This document shows positions 56,442 to 64,000 of a stretch of 64,000 bases of DNA, piece after piece (the first letter of the stretch is position 1; each line of letters opens with the position of its first letter). The translations under genes were made by a program, and so were the position numbers. Under the pieces are notes generated by a model. The model saw only the letters and a program-made list of their open reading frames with translations. It searched no databases and was not told the DNA's origin. Origin of the DNA: Ardenticatenaceae bacterium (GTDB lineage: Bacteria > Chloroflexota > Anaerolineae > Promineifilales > Promineifilaceae); assembly GCA_020634435.1 (NCBI GenBank), contig JACKBS010000012.1, positions 124,001-188,000 of the forward strand, in the 5' to 3' direction.

Positions 56442-57416
56442 TTATCCTGTGTATTTCATGGTAAAAGGAGCATCTTGTAACAACTGGCTCATTTCTTTGG
56501 CGTAAGCTGGCAAAGAATCAAACGTGTGAACCGAAAGCGCCTCAGGACGAATGCCATTGAGTGTATGGCACAATTCCGTTAACTGCTCTGCGTAGCCATC
56601 TTTTATGGGACTGAGCGTTGGGGCGGGAATCACACTGCGGCTAACGGTGACCACACCGGCAACATCCACAATGTGAGGCGCTTGTGTGCCGCGCATTGCC
56701 CCCGCTGGCTCTACGAGTGTGTACAGCAAGGCTTCACACAATGCCTTAAAACGAGCTTGCCGCTCCGCTTCGCTGATGACGTATTCATGGGTGATGTCGT
56801 TGAAGCCAATGCGGGCGGCTTCTATGGTCGCTACCAACGCATATTGGCCACTGTTGGCGGGGCGATGAAAGATGTTTTGCCCTAAATTGGCTTTGCGCGT
56901 ACCTTCTTCGCTGTCTGATTGACGCTTGGCATCACCGCGTTCGCTGGCATACTTCACATGAAAGTAGCTGTCGGAGCGGGTCGTTTCAGGAATACCAATA
57001 ACCCAGCCAAATTCGATAACGGATTTGCGGGGCAATGATTTGGAACCAGCGGTGATAAGGTTGCCCAACATGTCATCCATCGCACAAGTTTGCAGCATTT
57101 GTGTCAGCGAATCGGCGTCATTTTTATCGGCGATATCCGTCATAAAGCCATCGTCGGCGCTGATGCGGTTGGCATTGAAGGTATGGCAGCCAACGCACAG
57201 GGGCAAGCCGTTGGCGGTAGCAATGCGGTGGAGGTGCTCGGCCAAAATGTGCTTGATCATGTCACCAGAGATGGCGTTGACGTTTTTCAGATTGCCGTTG
57301 CCATCTACGATGTTGACCATGCGGGTTTGAATCTGGTTGCCTTCGCCGCCTTCATTATTTAGGCTGTGCATGTCCAAGGTGAGTTGAGCAGAAAGTGAAA
57401 GCGAGTAAATTGACAC
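56442..57416 (-). CDS. cas7: Cas7 (DevR/Csa2-type) backbone of type I Cascade
   Basis: A 324-aa protein with GTG start and RBS AAGGAG 8 bases upstream. The N-terminal strand and loop (YSLSLSAQLTLDMHSLNNEGGEGNQIQTRMVNI), SGDMIKHILAEHL and the later NIFHRPANSGQYALVATIEAARIGFND match DevR-family Cas7. Cas7 polymerises along the spacer part of the crRNA. It lies 14 bp after the Cas8-like gene and 5 bp before Cas5, so stoichiometric co-expression is likely. Confidence 0.92.
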   Translation of the reverse strand: MSIYSLSLSAQLTLDMHSLNNEGGEGNQIQTRMVNIVDGNGNLKNVNAISGDMIKHILAEHLHRIATANGLPLCVGCHTFNANRISADDGFMTDIADKNDADSLTQMLQTCAMDDMLGNLITAGSKSLPRKSVIEFGWVIGIPETTRSDSYFHVKYASERGDAKRQSDSEEGTRKANLGQNIFHRPANSGQYALVATIEAARIGFNDITHEYVISEAERQARFKALCEALLYTLVEPAGAMRGTQAPHIVDVAGVVTVSRSVIPAPTLSPIKDGYAEQLTELCHTLNGIRPEALSVHTFDSLPAYAKEMSQLLQDAPFTMKYTG

Positions 57417-57430
57417 GGGAAATTCTCCTT

Positions 57431-59221
57431 TTATGAATTGGTTTCTTGATCGTTTTCTTCTTTACGAGGTTCGCGGGCGTAGCCATAGGCAACCAGCAGC
57501 TTGGCAATCAGGTCAGAACCGTGTTTGTCAATGAGCTGCAAGATGTCTTGAATGTCGCCAGTTTGCACGCTGCGACGGTAAGGGCCAGAGCGTGTTTCCA
57601 TGACCTGAGCGTTTTCGGCGTTGTATTTGTGTAGAAAATCACTGAGGGCAGCAATGAATTCATCTGGATATTGGGATTGGCGCACTAAATCACGGCCAAG
57701 GCCGTAGCGCACATCATACCGACGGTCACCCTCTTTTTTGCGGTATTGGGCAACGACAGTGCTTTGGCGGATGGCGTAGGCGATGTTGATGAAGCCGGGC
57801 GACTCTAAAATTTTACTGAGCTGTGGTTGTGTGCTCACAAGCAACCTCCTTAAATTGTGGGTTGAGAATTTGCGGGGTGGAAAACCGGGCTTTTCCCCCT
57901 GGCTGATTAACCAACTGCCGTAGGCAGTGGTGAATTCATAAAATGGGTCGAGATTATCGGCGACGATGAAGTCGCGGTACTGTGTCAATAATGAAAGTTC
58001 GTCCCCTTTGTTTTCGGCAAATTGACGCACGATTGTTTCGTGTTCTTGCAAAATTTCCCGATAGGTTTGCACATCATCTTCCTGATGGATTTGAACCCAA
58101 CTGGGCAAGTTGAGAAAAGAGAGGTTCATGGTAGTGACGGCGTTGCCTAAATCTTTGTAAAAAGCAACCTGGAAGCCGTGCATGAAGTCGGCGGGGGTAT
58201 ATTCTTCGCCGAACATCTCTCTTCTTTCGCGTTCTTCTTCGCCTTCTGCTTGAGCTAGCTTGCTTTTTTCGAGGAAGGCTTGGAGATAGCGCAGCACAAC
58301 GAGGATGTCGGAGCGAACGGCCGTTTCGCTGAACATGCGGCTCTTAAAATCTTGATAAACTTCTTTGGCAAATTTTGGTGCCATACGGCCGTAAATCGGA
58401 ACATACGTTTTGCGGTCGCTCACGCCCTGCATTGTGCGGGTAAAGGCTATTTCATAAAAGCCCACCGCTTTGAGCCACTCCAGTAACCAGAAACTTTTCA
58501 GGTTGCCCAAGCCAACCCCATCTGGTTGGGCTTTGTTAATCCCCTTCCCTTGTGATGGATTGTAAAATTGGCTGGCGGTGGCATCGACCAATTTCCAATT
58601 CTGTTCTTTGGCCAGGGTTTGCCATTCTTGGCGTATTGTTTCGACGTCATTGGGAGATTGGCTAAAAAGTTGGCACAATCCTGTGTAAACTTGCCCTTGC
58701 AATCCGGCGGAGATGACGGCGAACCATTGCTCCATCAGACTGTTATAACCAATGAGGGCGGCGGGGTTAATCATGCGAAAGATGTCCCAATCTGGATGGG
58801 GTGCTGGTGGTAATGCTGTTAGATTGCCATTTTCTTCACTGGTTGTTTCTGCTTTTTCCGTTGTCTTTTTCAAGGCGTTGCGGGCTTCAAAAAATTGCTT
58901 GCGCTGGTCTCGTTCAGTTTCGTAATGAATGAGGGCGTGGGAAGGCAGCTCTGCGGGGAGTTTGTCTTTGTTTTTGTTGGTTTGGATGATGACGGCGGGG
59001 TAATACGGCCGTTTTGCCTCTGCGACCGCATTTAAGTCCAAAGGTGTGTCACATACAATTTCATAGGCATAGCCGTTGTCTGTCTGCACGATATTGGGTG
59101 ACAGAATGCCTTGCTGGGCAAACAATTGCTGTAACAGTTGAACAAACCCTGACGCTAGCAATTCATCGGCAAATGTGCCTGTTGTTTTGTCAATGTAAAA
59201 AAGGTTCATTTCAAATTTCAT
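57431..59221 (-). CDS. cas8: Cas8-like large subunit of type I Cascade
   Basis: A 596-aa protein starting at the ATG at 59221 (KFEMNLFYIDKTTGTFADELLASGFVQLL), 37 bp after Cas3 with AAAGGT upstream; the longer frame into the Cas3 gene is rejected. Position between Cas3 and Cas7, size, and the segment GLGNLKSFWLLEWLKAVGFYEIAFTR suggest the Cas8 large subunit that reads the PAM and recruits Cas3. The C-terminal third is helical (ILQLIDKHGSDLIAKLLVAYGYARE) as in fused small subunits; no separate Cas11 gene is seen. I do not recognise the exact subtype; Cas8a- or DevT-like forms are the nearest fit by gene order. Confidence 0.75.
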   Translation of the reverse strand: MKFEMNLFYIDKTTGTFADELLASGFVQLLQQLFAQQGILSPNIVQTDNGYAYEIVCDTPLDLNAVAEAKRPYYPAVIIQTNKNKDKLPAELPSHALIHYETERDQRKQFFEARNALKKTTEKAETTSEENGNLTALPPAPHPDWDIFRMINPAALIGYNSLMEQWFAVISAGLQGQVYTGLCQLFSQSPNDVETIRQEWQTLAKEQNWKLVDATASQFYNPSQGKGINKAQPDGVGLGNLKSFWLLEWLKAVGFYEIAFTRTMQGVSDRKTYVPIYGRMAPKFAKEVYQDFKSRMFSETAVRSDILVVLRYLQAFLEKSKLAQAEGEEERERREMFGEEYTPADFMHGFQVAFYKDLGNAVTTMNLSFLNLPSWVQIHQEDDVQTYREILQEHETIVRQFAENKGDELSLLTQYRDFIVADNLDPFYEFTTAYGSWLISQGEKPGFPPRKFSTHNLRRLLVSTQPQLSKILESPGFINIAYAIRQSTVVAQYRKKEGDRRYDVRYGLGRDLVRQSQYPDEFIAALSDFLHKYNAENAQVMETRSGPYRRSVQTGDIQDILQLIDKHGSDLIAKLLVAYGYAREPRKEENDQETNS

Positions 59222-59258
59222 AGGATTACCTTTCGAGACCCGTTTAGAGGGTGTGATT

Positions 59259-61763
59259 TTATTTACTTCCCCTTTTTGTCCCTTCCTGGTCTGCATGACG
59301 CAAAGCGCGGACAAAAACCGTGTAGCAAACCATATCTCCTTGATCCTGATCTGGTTGAATTAAAAAATTGCGGTCAATATTGCGTTGTGCTTTGAAATCG
59401 TAAGCCAGGTTTGCTTTTACTTTGTCTCGGTTCAAGGGGAATGGTAAGAAAACGGCCGTTTCCCCCACATGTTCCGCATACCCATCAATCAACGCATAAC
59501 TGCCTGGTTGTGCAGAAAAGGGGCCGTGGTGCCGGGCAACGGCCGTAAAGGCGGCTCGGAACAGCGGCAGGTGATTATTGTCTGGCAACAGGGCATACAT
59601 CAGTGGATAAGCGGCATAGGCACTTTCTACGGCATGGGTTGGACGTTTACCACCCAGCTTGCGGTTGAGTGTTTTGTGGGTTTTGTTGGTAGGATCGTAG
59701 TCGGTGTGGGCGGCCGTTTCTCCTGGTGCTAACGGATGGCCCACCTGTGCCTGCCATTCCCGTGCCCAACCTTGCCAGCCCTGGCTCAGTTTACCCAGGT
59801 CATGCAGGCAAACCACAAGCTGTGCCATTTGCGCCACAATCCCGGCTTGCCAGTTATATTTATGTTCGATGCGTGCGCCAACGGCCGTTACCCAATCCAG
59901 CCAACTTTCATATCCCTGGGCATCTATCCAACCTTGCCAATTTTGGGCGAAGGCTTGATGGACCAGCCTGATATGTTCTTCATAGCTTTCCAATTTGTAG
60001 CCATACTGCGCTCGTTCCTGCGTTTCTGAAAACTCAGGAACGGCAGATTGATATGGCTCCACTTCGGGCAGTAGGTCAAACTTCTCAGGGGACAACACCA
60101 GACCCAATTCGGTTGTGTAAGAAACGAGCGCAGGATTGAGTACCACCAACGGGGCGTATAAATCAAAGGCACCGCGCACATCCGGGAATTGATATCTGAT
60201 CGGGTAATTTCCTTGGATGTCTGCTTCCTCCTCAATTTCTTCCAGCCTTTTAGCCAGCCAGGGTAAACGGCCGTCATCCCAATCTGGGTCTTTGGACTCG
60301 TTTTCGTTCTTCCATTGCTGATACTTGCCTTGCAAGGTACCGGGATGCAAAGAAAAGCTGTCAGCCTTAAATGGAGCGTGGGCTAATTGGTCAGGATCAG
60401 CATGAATAACCACAGAGACGGCTTGAATGTCCCGAATGAGACGAGAGGCTTCCCCTCTGGAACTATCGTTTTGCCATAGATCATAAATCTCATTGCGCCA
60501 GCCGAACTCTGTGCCTTGCAGCCCGGCTAAAATGCGTCTGTCTGTGGGGGTATGGGCAAAGTTGATCAGGTCTTGCTCTTTGCTGAAATCCAGATGTTCG
60601 CCCTCATGCTCTTGTAGTAAATGCCACGTTAATTCGCACTGCTGTTTGGCTTCTTTGCCATTGTAAGGAGCACGTTTGTCTGGTTCGAGGTAATAAACAT
60701 AGACATCGCCTACTTCCCCTTGGTAACGGGCGCAGCGACCGGCTCTTTGCAAAATGGCCGCTCCCGGAGCCAGTTCTGTATGCAGCGCCCGACAGCTCAT
60801 ATCCAAACCCACTTCTACTACCTGTGTGCCGACGACGATCATGCTTTCTTGCGTGTGCAGAGCATGATCTTTATGAAATTCAATGCGAATTTCATTTTCG
60901 CTCCCCTGTCGATCTTTTTGCAAAAAGCGACTGTGCACAAGACGAATGTGAACATTTGCCAATTGGGGATGATCACGCAACGTTTGGTAAACAAGTTGTG
61001 CTCGTTCCACTTGATTACAAACGACGAGAGAGCGTTGACGGCCGTTTTGGGCCAAATGTGTCTCAACAATCTTTTCTACATAAATGGCGTCTTCAGCCAC
61101 AAGTGGTTGTGATACAGTATGAAAGATGCGAGTTTTCTTTTGGGCGGGAATATCTGCTAGATCGCTTGCGTCCAATAAGATTGCTTCTGCATTCAGTTCA
61201 TTGGCTAATGCTTGCAGCATTTCTTTAGAGAATGTCGCGGTCATCAAAACAAAGGGACTGATACCTTTGAGGGTTTTAAGCATTTGCAAGGTCGTGGGCA
61301 ATGTTGAATCGGGGTCAAAAAGGTGGAATTCGTCGAAGATGAGATAGCTGCCCACAAACGCCCCAGCATTCAGGTTCCATTTGCGCTTGGATTGGCTGTA
61401 CGGCCGTAACAGCCAACTGCTGAGTACCTGATCAATTGTGGCAAAGGTCAAATCCCGATGAAACTCTGGGTCTTCACGATACTCACCTGTTTGCCGACCT
61501 ATAGTAATGTCTCGCTTGAATATACGGCCGTAACTTCCTGCTCTCTCCCTCATCTCTTCTGTGAACTGGTTTGCCAGGACCCGCATTGGCACAATGTAGA
61601 CACATTTTTTAGGGAATAACGATATAGGTGCATCCCAAAAGGTATCCAAAAAGGGAGTCAACGATGCACGCGTTTTACCAGCTCCAGTAGGAGCCTGCAA
61701 AATGACAGATTTACCTGCTAATATTAATTCTCGGAGGCGTTTTTGATATGAGTACAGATTCAT
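59259..61763 (-). CDS. cas3: Cas3 helicase-nuclease with C-terminal HD domain
   Basis: An 834-aa protein from ATG 61763, 4 bp after the WYL stop; an upstream GTG at 61784 would overlap that gene. The helicase comes first: MNLYSYQKRLRELI (Q-like motif), Walker A APTGAGKT at 24-31, DEFH at 143-146, LMTATFS near 175 and QRAGRCARYQG. The HD nuclease is at the end: RIEHKYN, LHDLGKLSQGW, RPTHAVESA, ARHHGPFS and ALRHADQEG supply the metal-binding H-HD-H-HH-D set. Cas3 unwinds and shreds target DNA after Cascade binding. Most fused Cas3 proteins have HD at the N-terminus, so the reversed order is noteworthy. It is the first effector gene of the operon. Confidence 0.93.
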   Translation of the reverse strand: MNLYSYQKRLRELILAGKSVILQAPTGAGKTRASLTPFLDTFWDAPISLFPKKCVYIVPMRVLANQFTEEMRERAGSYGRIFKRDITIGRQTGEYREDPEFHRDLTFATIDQVLSSWLLRPYSQSKRKWNLNAGAFVGSYLIFDEFHLFDPDSTLPTTLQMLKTLKGISPFVLMTATFSKEMLQALANELNAEAILLDASDLADIPAQKKTRIFHTVSQPLVAEDAIYVEKIVETHLAQNGRQRSLVVCNQVERAQLVYQTLRDHPQLANVHIRLVHSRFLQKDRQGSENEIRIEFHKDHALHTQESMIVVGTQVVEVGLDMSCRALHTELAPGAAILQRAGRCARYQGEVGDVYVYYLEPDKRAPYNGKEAKQQCELTWHLLQEHEGEHLDFSKEQDLINFAHTPTDRRILAGLQGTEFGWRNEIYDLWQNDSSRGEASRLIRDIQAVSVVIHADPDQLAHAPFKADSFSLHPGTLQGKYQQWKNENESKDPDWDDGRLPWLAKRLEEIEEEADIQGNYPIRYQFPDVRGAFDLYAPLVVLNPALVSYTTELGLVLSPEKFDLLPEVEPYQSAVPEFSETQERAQYGYKLESYEEHIRLVHQAFAQNWQGWIDAQGYESWLDWVTAVGARIEHKYNWQAGIVAQMAQLVVCLHDLGKLSQGWQGWAREWQAQVGHPLAPGETAAHTDYDPTNKTHKTLNRKLGGKRPTHAVESAYAAYPLMYALLPDNNHLPLFRAAFTAVARHHGPFSAQPGSYALIDGYAEHVGETAVFLPFPLNRDKVKANLAYDFKAQRNIDRNFLIQPDQDQGDMVCYTVFVRALRHADQEGTKRGSK

Positions 61764-61767
61764 CTTT

Positions 61768-62796
61768 TTATCCAAAAAAATCACTAGCGGCAGATTGAGG
61801 TTGGTTTATATCCTGCCTGGATACAAACCAACCGTATTGTTCAGCTATTGCTTTGGCTTCCCCGATCAATGTTTCGCGTAATTCAATTGGCTCTAGCACC
61901 TCCACATCCACGCCCCAGCCGCGAATCCAAGGGATCATCTCTCGCCATTCCGCCACTTGGGTTGTCCAGATGAGGTCGCCGTTGGGTAACAGTTCAGGCT
62001 CTGCCTGGTTGGGGTGCCACACGCTTTCTTGCACCCGGCGTACGGCCGTTTCTCCCCGAAACCGCAGCTTAACCGTCACCAACTCACCTTCCCCACTCCA
62101 AATATTCCATACATTGCGAATAAATGTTTCTTCGTCAAAGGATTCTGGGGGAATGATCGATTGGGTGGTATCTGCCGCTTTTTCGATGCGATTTAGCTTG
62201 AAAGGAATGATCTTGTTCATCGTTTCGCTAAAACCAACCAGGTAAATGCTCTCATCCCATAATGATGGCTCTAAAAGATAAGGGCTCACCAGGTGCAGCG
62301 TGGATTGGCGCGATTGCAGCCCTCGATAGCGAATACGAATTTTGCGCTGATCAATCCAGCAGTTGATGATTTTTTGTAGGACGGCCGTTTCCTCCCCACC
62401 CCCCTCTGCCTCTGGAATGAAATTTGTGGACGCTATCAGCCGATCAATCAACGATTGATGAAGTTTCAAAGCAACAGTACGCAATGCACTTAACACGTAA
62501 GGGTTGGGTGAACGAGTTTGGCGAGAAGTTCTTCGTCCCATCAAATAAAGCATAGCAGCTTCATAAACGTTAACGCGCAGTTCCGACATATAATTTTGGC
62601 GGTCAATTTTCCAGCGTCCTCTTTCTGTTTCTATAAAAGGAATGCCTGTATCTTTCAGCAGTTGCCGGTCTTTATAAATAGTTGCCCGGCTGTCTACACC
62701 TACCTGCTCTGCCATTTCCTCGTCGGTGTAAGCCCCATACAGGTATTTCTTCTCTAGTAATCGTAACCGCTCGGCCCGATTCAACCCTTTGCTCAT
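61768..62796 (-). CDS. HTH-WYL regulator of the cas operon
   Basis: A 342-aa protein from the ATG at 62796 with a strong GGAGG ribosome binding site; a longer frame upstream lacks one. Residues 1-60 are an HTH_11-like winged helix (LNRAERLRLLEKKYLYGAYTDEEMAEQVGVDSRATIYKDRQLLKDTG). The WYL-type ligand domain (about 140-230; IRIRYRGLQSRQSTLHLVSPYLLEPSLWDESIYLVGFSE) and a WCX-like end (VKLRFRGETAVRRVQESVWHP, EMIPWIRGWGVDVEVLEP) follow. WYL regulators near cas genes respond to nucleic acid or nucleotide ligands and control expression. It is the first gene of the leftward operon and probably autoregulates it. Confidence 0.9.
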   Translation of the reverse strand: MSKGLNRAERLRLLEKKYLYGAYTDEEMAEQVGVDSRATIYKDRQLLKDTGIPFIETERGRWKIDRQNYMSELRVNVYEAAMLYLMGRRTSRQTRSPNPYVLSALRTVALKLHQSLIDRLIASTNFIPEAEGGGEETAVLQKIINCWIDQRKIRIRYRGLQSRQSTLHLVSPYLLEPSLWDESIYLVGFSETMNKIIPFKLNRIEKAADTTQSIIPPESFDEETFIRNVWNIWSGEGELVTVKLRFRGETAVRRVQESVWHPNQAEPELLPNGDLIWTTQVAEWREMIPWIRGWGVDVEVLEPIELRETLIGEAKAIAEQYGWFVSRQDINQPQSAASDFFG

Positions 62797-62912
62797 AGTG
62801 GCCTCCAAGAATTTGTTCGCCAACAGTGTACACAATGAGATTGTGAAAAATGGAAACATCTCTGCCGAATTTTTAACTTCATTTGTTGCAGAATTCGGCA
62901 CCTGGCAGTTGG

Positions 62913-63212
62913 CTAAAAGGTATGGCGTGGTTTACGAGAGATGTGACGCAGCCCGCTTTGGCGATTACGCCAAACAGTCATAACAACGGGCGATTCTTTG
63001 CTTAATACCACAGTTGATCCCTGAAGCCTGGCAAACTGATCGTCATGACAAACTGATTTTGGAATATCCTTACATTTCAGATGCACGAGCCTGGCACCCG
63101 CACAGTTTATTTCTGTACCATGTGCAAGTATAAAAGAAATTTCTGTTGTTGACACGTTACGCTGTGCCATTCGTTTTAAGGCGTGTTTTGTGAAGATGAG
63201 TGAATCAATCAT
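62913..63212 (-). CDS. DUF4258 small protein
   Basis: A 99-aa protein. It starts IDSLIFTKHALKRMAQRNVSTTEISFILAHGTEIN, the DUF4258 pattern (xHxxxRMxxRxIxxxEIxxxLxxG), and has VVLSKESPVVMTVWRNR near the end. DUF4258 proteins share a fold with small RNA-cutting toxins of the RelE/HigB type in some gene pairs. The gene overlaps the upstream HTH gene by 8 bp. Toxin activity is inference. Confidence 0.75.
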   Translation of the reverse strand: MIDSLIFTKHALKRMAQRNVSTTEISFILAHGTEINCAGARLVHLKCKDIPKSVCHDDQFARLQGSTVVLSKESPVVMTVWRNRQSGLRHISRKPRHTF

Positions 63213-63423
63213 TGTCCTCACTCCAATGGAAACTGCCGTTGTCGTCTTCCCAAAAACGTTTGCCTGTTTCCCGCTCCACAATGCCCATATCTTTGGTAAT
63301 GGTCCCTCGCGAAACTCTGAGTGACTTCGCCAGCTCCGCAGATGAAATCCCATTCCTTGCCTGACGAACCAGTTTGACAATTGAAGTTAATCGCTCTTTT
63401 TTGTTGTTTTTGTTTCCGAACAC
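63205..63423 (-). CDS. small HTH protein paired with DUF4258 gene
   Basis: A 72-aa protein. I choose the GTG at 63423 because GGAGG lies 6 bases upstream; a longer TTG start at 63492 has no RBS. It contains an HTH (LVRQARNGISSAELAKSLRVSRGTITKDMGIVERETG) of the DeoR/HTH_11 type and an acidic end. Overlap with the DUF4258 gene suggests a two-gene unit in which this protein binds its own promoter, as in toxin-antitoxin pairs. It diverges from the second cas1, so it may also control that gene. Confidence 0.7.
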   Translation of the reverse strand: MFGNKNNKKERLTSIVKLVRQARNGISSAELAKSLRVSRGTITKDMGIVERETGKRFWEDDNGSFHWSEDND

Positions 63424-63590
63424 CGGAACACCTCCAGAATTTGATTTACCTGGAGGTTGCCATCCGCTTGATTCCAGTACGGAAACAATCAAAAACTAAT
63501 TTTTGATTTGGTAAGTTTCCATTTTTTGAACGGCCGTCTGCTACCCTGATTCACAGTTAATCGTTCACCCATCACAATTAGGAGTTATCT
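63424..63590. promoter_or_regulatory. divergent promoter region of HTH pair and second cas1
   Basis: A 167-bp gap between the leftward HTH/DUF4258 pair and the rightward cas1. It carries an ACGGCCGT octamer at about 63530 and an AGGAG ribosome binding site for cas1 (about 63581). No clear operator was recognised. Confidence 0.4.
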
Positions 63591-64000
63591 ATGCCTATTG
63601 TCCAACACCTTATCGCCGACGAGTTCGGCAGCCACATCGGCAAATACCAGGGTCGGCTCAAAGTGACCAAAGCCAAAGAGGTTCTGGCTCAGGCCCCCCT
63701 GCTCCACCTGGAAACTGTTACCATCGCCAGCCGTGGCGTCAGCATCTCCGCCGACGCCATCGAAGCCTGCACCGAACGCGGCATCCCCGTGCATTTCCTC
63801 AGCAGCCGGGGCAACCCGTACGCGGGCCTCTACAGCGCTGGCCTTATGGGCACCGTCCTTACCCGGCGGGCACAAATGTCGGCCTACAACGATATGCGTG
63901 GCGTCCATCTCGCCCTAGGCTTTGCCGGGGGCAAAATTCAAAACCAGGCAACGCTGCTGAAATACACCGCCAAATACCGCAAAGAAAAAGAGCCAGCACT
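63591..64000 (+). CDS. cas1: second Cas1, partial at window edge
   Basis: The first 136 codons of a Cas1, with AGGAG before the ATG. The N-terminal beta domain and dimer region are recognisable: IADEFGSHIGKYQGRLKVTKAKEVLAQAPLLHLETVTIASRGVSISADAIEACTERGIPVHFLSSRGNPYAGLYSA, then the first helices (TRRAQMSAYNDMRGVHLALGFAGGKIQNQATLL). It differs strongly from the Cas1 at 12141 and presumably serves array 2. The catalytic Glu/His/Asp lie beyond the edge. GC-rich codon use differs from the AT-richer effector genes to its left. Confidence 0.93.
   Translation, partial: MPIVQHLIADEFGSHIGKYQGRLKVTKAKEVLAQAPLLHLETVTIASRGVSISADAIEACTERGIPVHFLSSRGNPYAGLYSAGLMGTVLTRRAQMSAYNDMRGVHLALGFAGGKIQNQATLLKYTAKYRKEKEPA

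Noticed and set aside
60720..61228. Frames of 130-134 aa opposite the Cas3 gene
   Set aside because: Antisense shadows of conserved helicase motifs; no separate evidence for coding.
63585..63908. 107-aa leftward frame opposite the second Cas1
   Set aside because: It is the complement of the conserved Cas1 N-terminal region and has no ribosome binding site.

Overview
The window looks like an accessory defence island from a filamentous, multicellular-type bacterium, most likely a member of Chloroflexota. That placement is inference. It rests on the mix of effector-associated-domain STAND ATPases, TPR and WD40 giant proteins, a large tubulin-like protein, an RT-linked CRISPR locus and a palindromic octamer (ACGGCCGT) that recurs across coding and non-coding DNA. 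No ribosomal or tRNA genes were seen that could settle the taxonomy.

Left part (1-20.6 kb): a 55-aa peptide gene with a strong terminator is followed by a leftward HTH-STAND-TPR regulator. Diverging from it is a rightward gene train with short gaps or overlaps: a membrane vWA/FHA-like protein, a large tubulin-like GTPase homologue, a second protein that resembles a degenerate copy of it, an Era-like GTPase, a minimal group-II-type reverse transcriptase, Cas1, a RemA/DUF370-like DNA-binding protein, a four-helix membrane protein, a stand-alone RNase H and Cas2. A 600-bp leader and CRISPR array 1 (68 repeats, 67 spacers) follow. No interference genes accompany this array. I regard this vWA/tubulin/GTPase plus RT/Cas1/RemA/RNase H/Cas2 train as the best candidate for an undescribed system: RNA-capable spacer acquisition tied to a cytoskeletal/membrane module.

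Middle part (20.6-46.8 kb): an island of leftward conflict genes. First comes a compact operon of an EAD1-like ATPase, a STAND-TPR protein, a 68-aa peptide and a radical SAM/SPASM protein with a PqqD-like tail, which looks like a RiPP coupled to STAND sensors. Next are two paralogous EAD1-STAND-WD40 giants, a complete IS5-type insertion sequence with a frameshifted transposase, a zone of decayed genes, and a two-gene system (a transmembrane sensor-ATPase overlapping an ATPase with a C-terminal EAD1). A broken EAD1 gene and a secreted or anchored SNase-lamin-tail protein close the region.

Right part (47-64 kb): CRISPR array 2 (102 repeats, 101 spacers) is read leftward from a leader at about 54.5-54.7 kb. 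It lies directly downstream of a leftward type I cas operon encoding a WYL regulator, Cas3 with a C-terminal HD domain, a Cas8-like large subunit, Cas7, Cas5 and Cas6. A small HTH/DUF4258 pair and a second, divergent Cas1 (cut by the window edge) lie beyond it. The two CRISPR loci have unrelated repeats and different Cas1 proteins, so the window holds two independent adaptation systems flanking a STAND-rich island.
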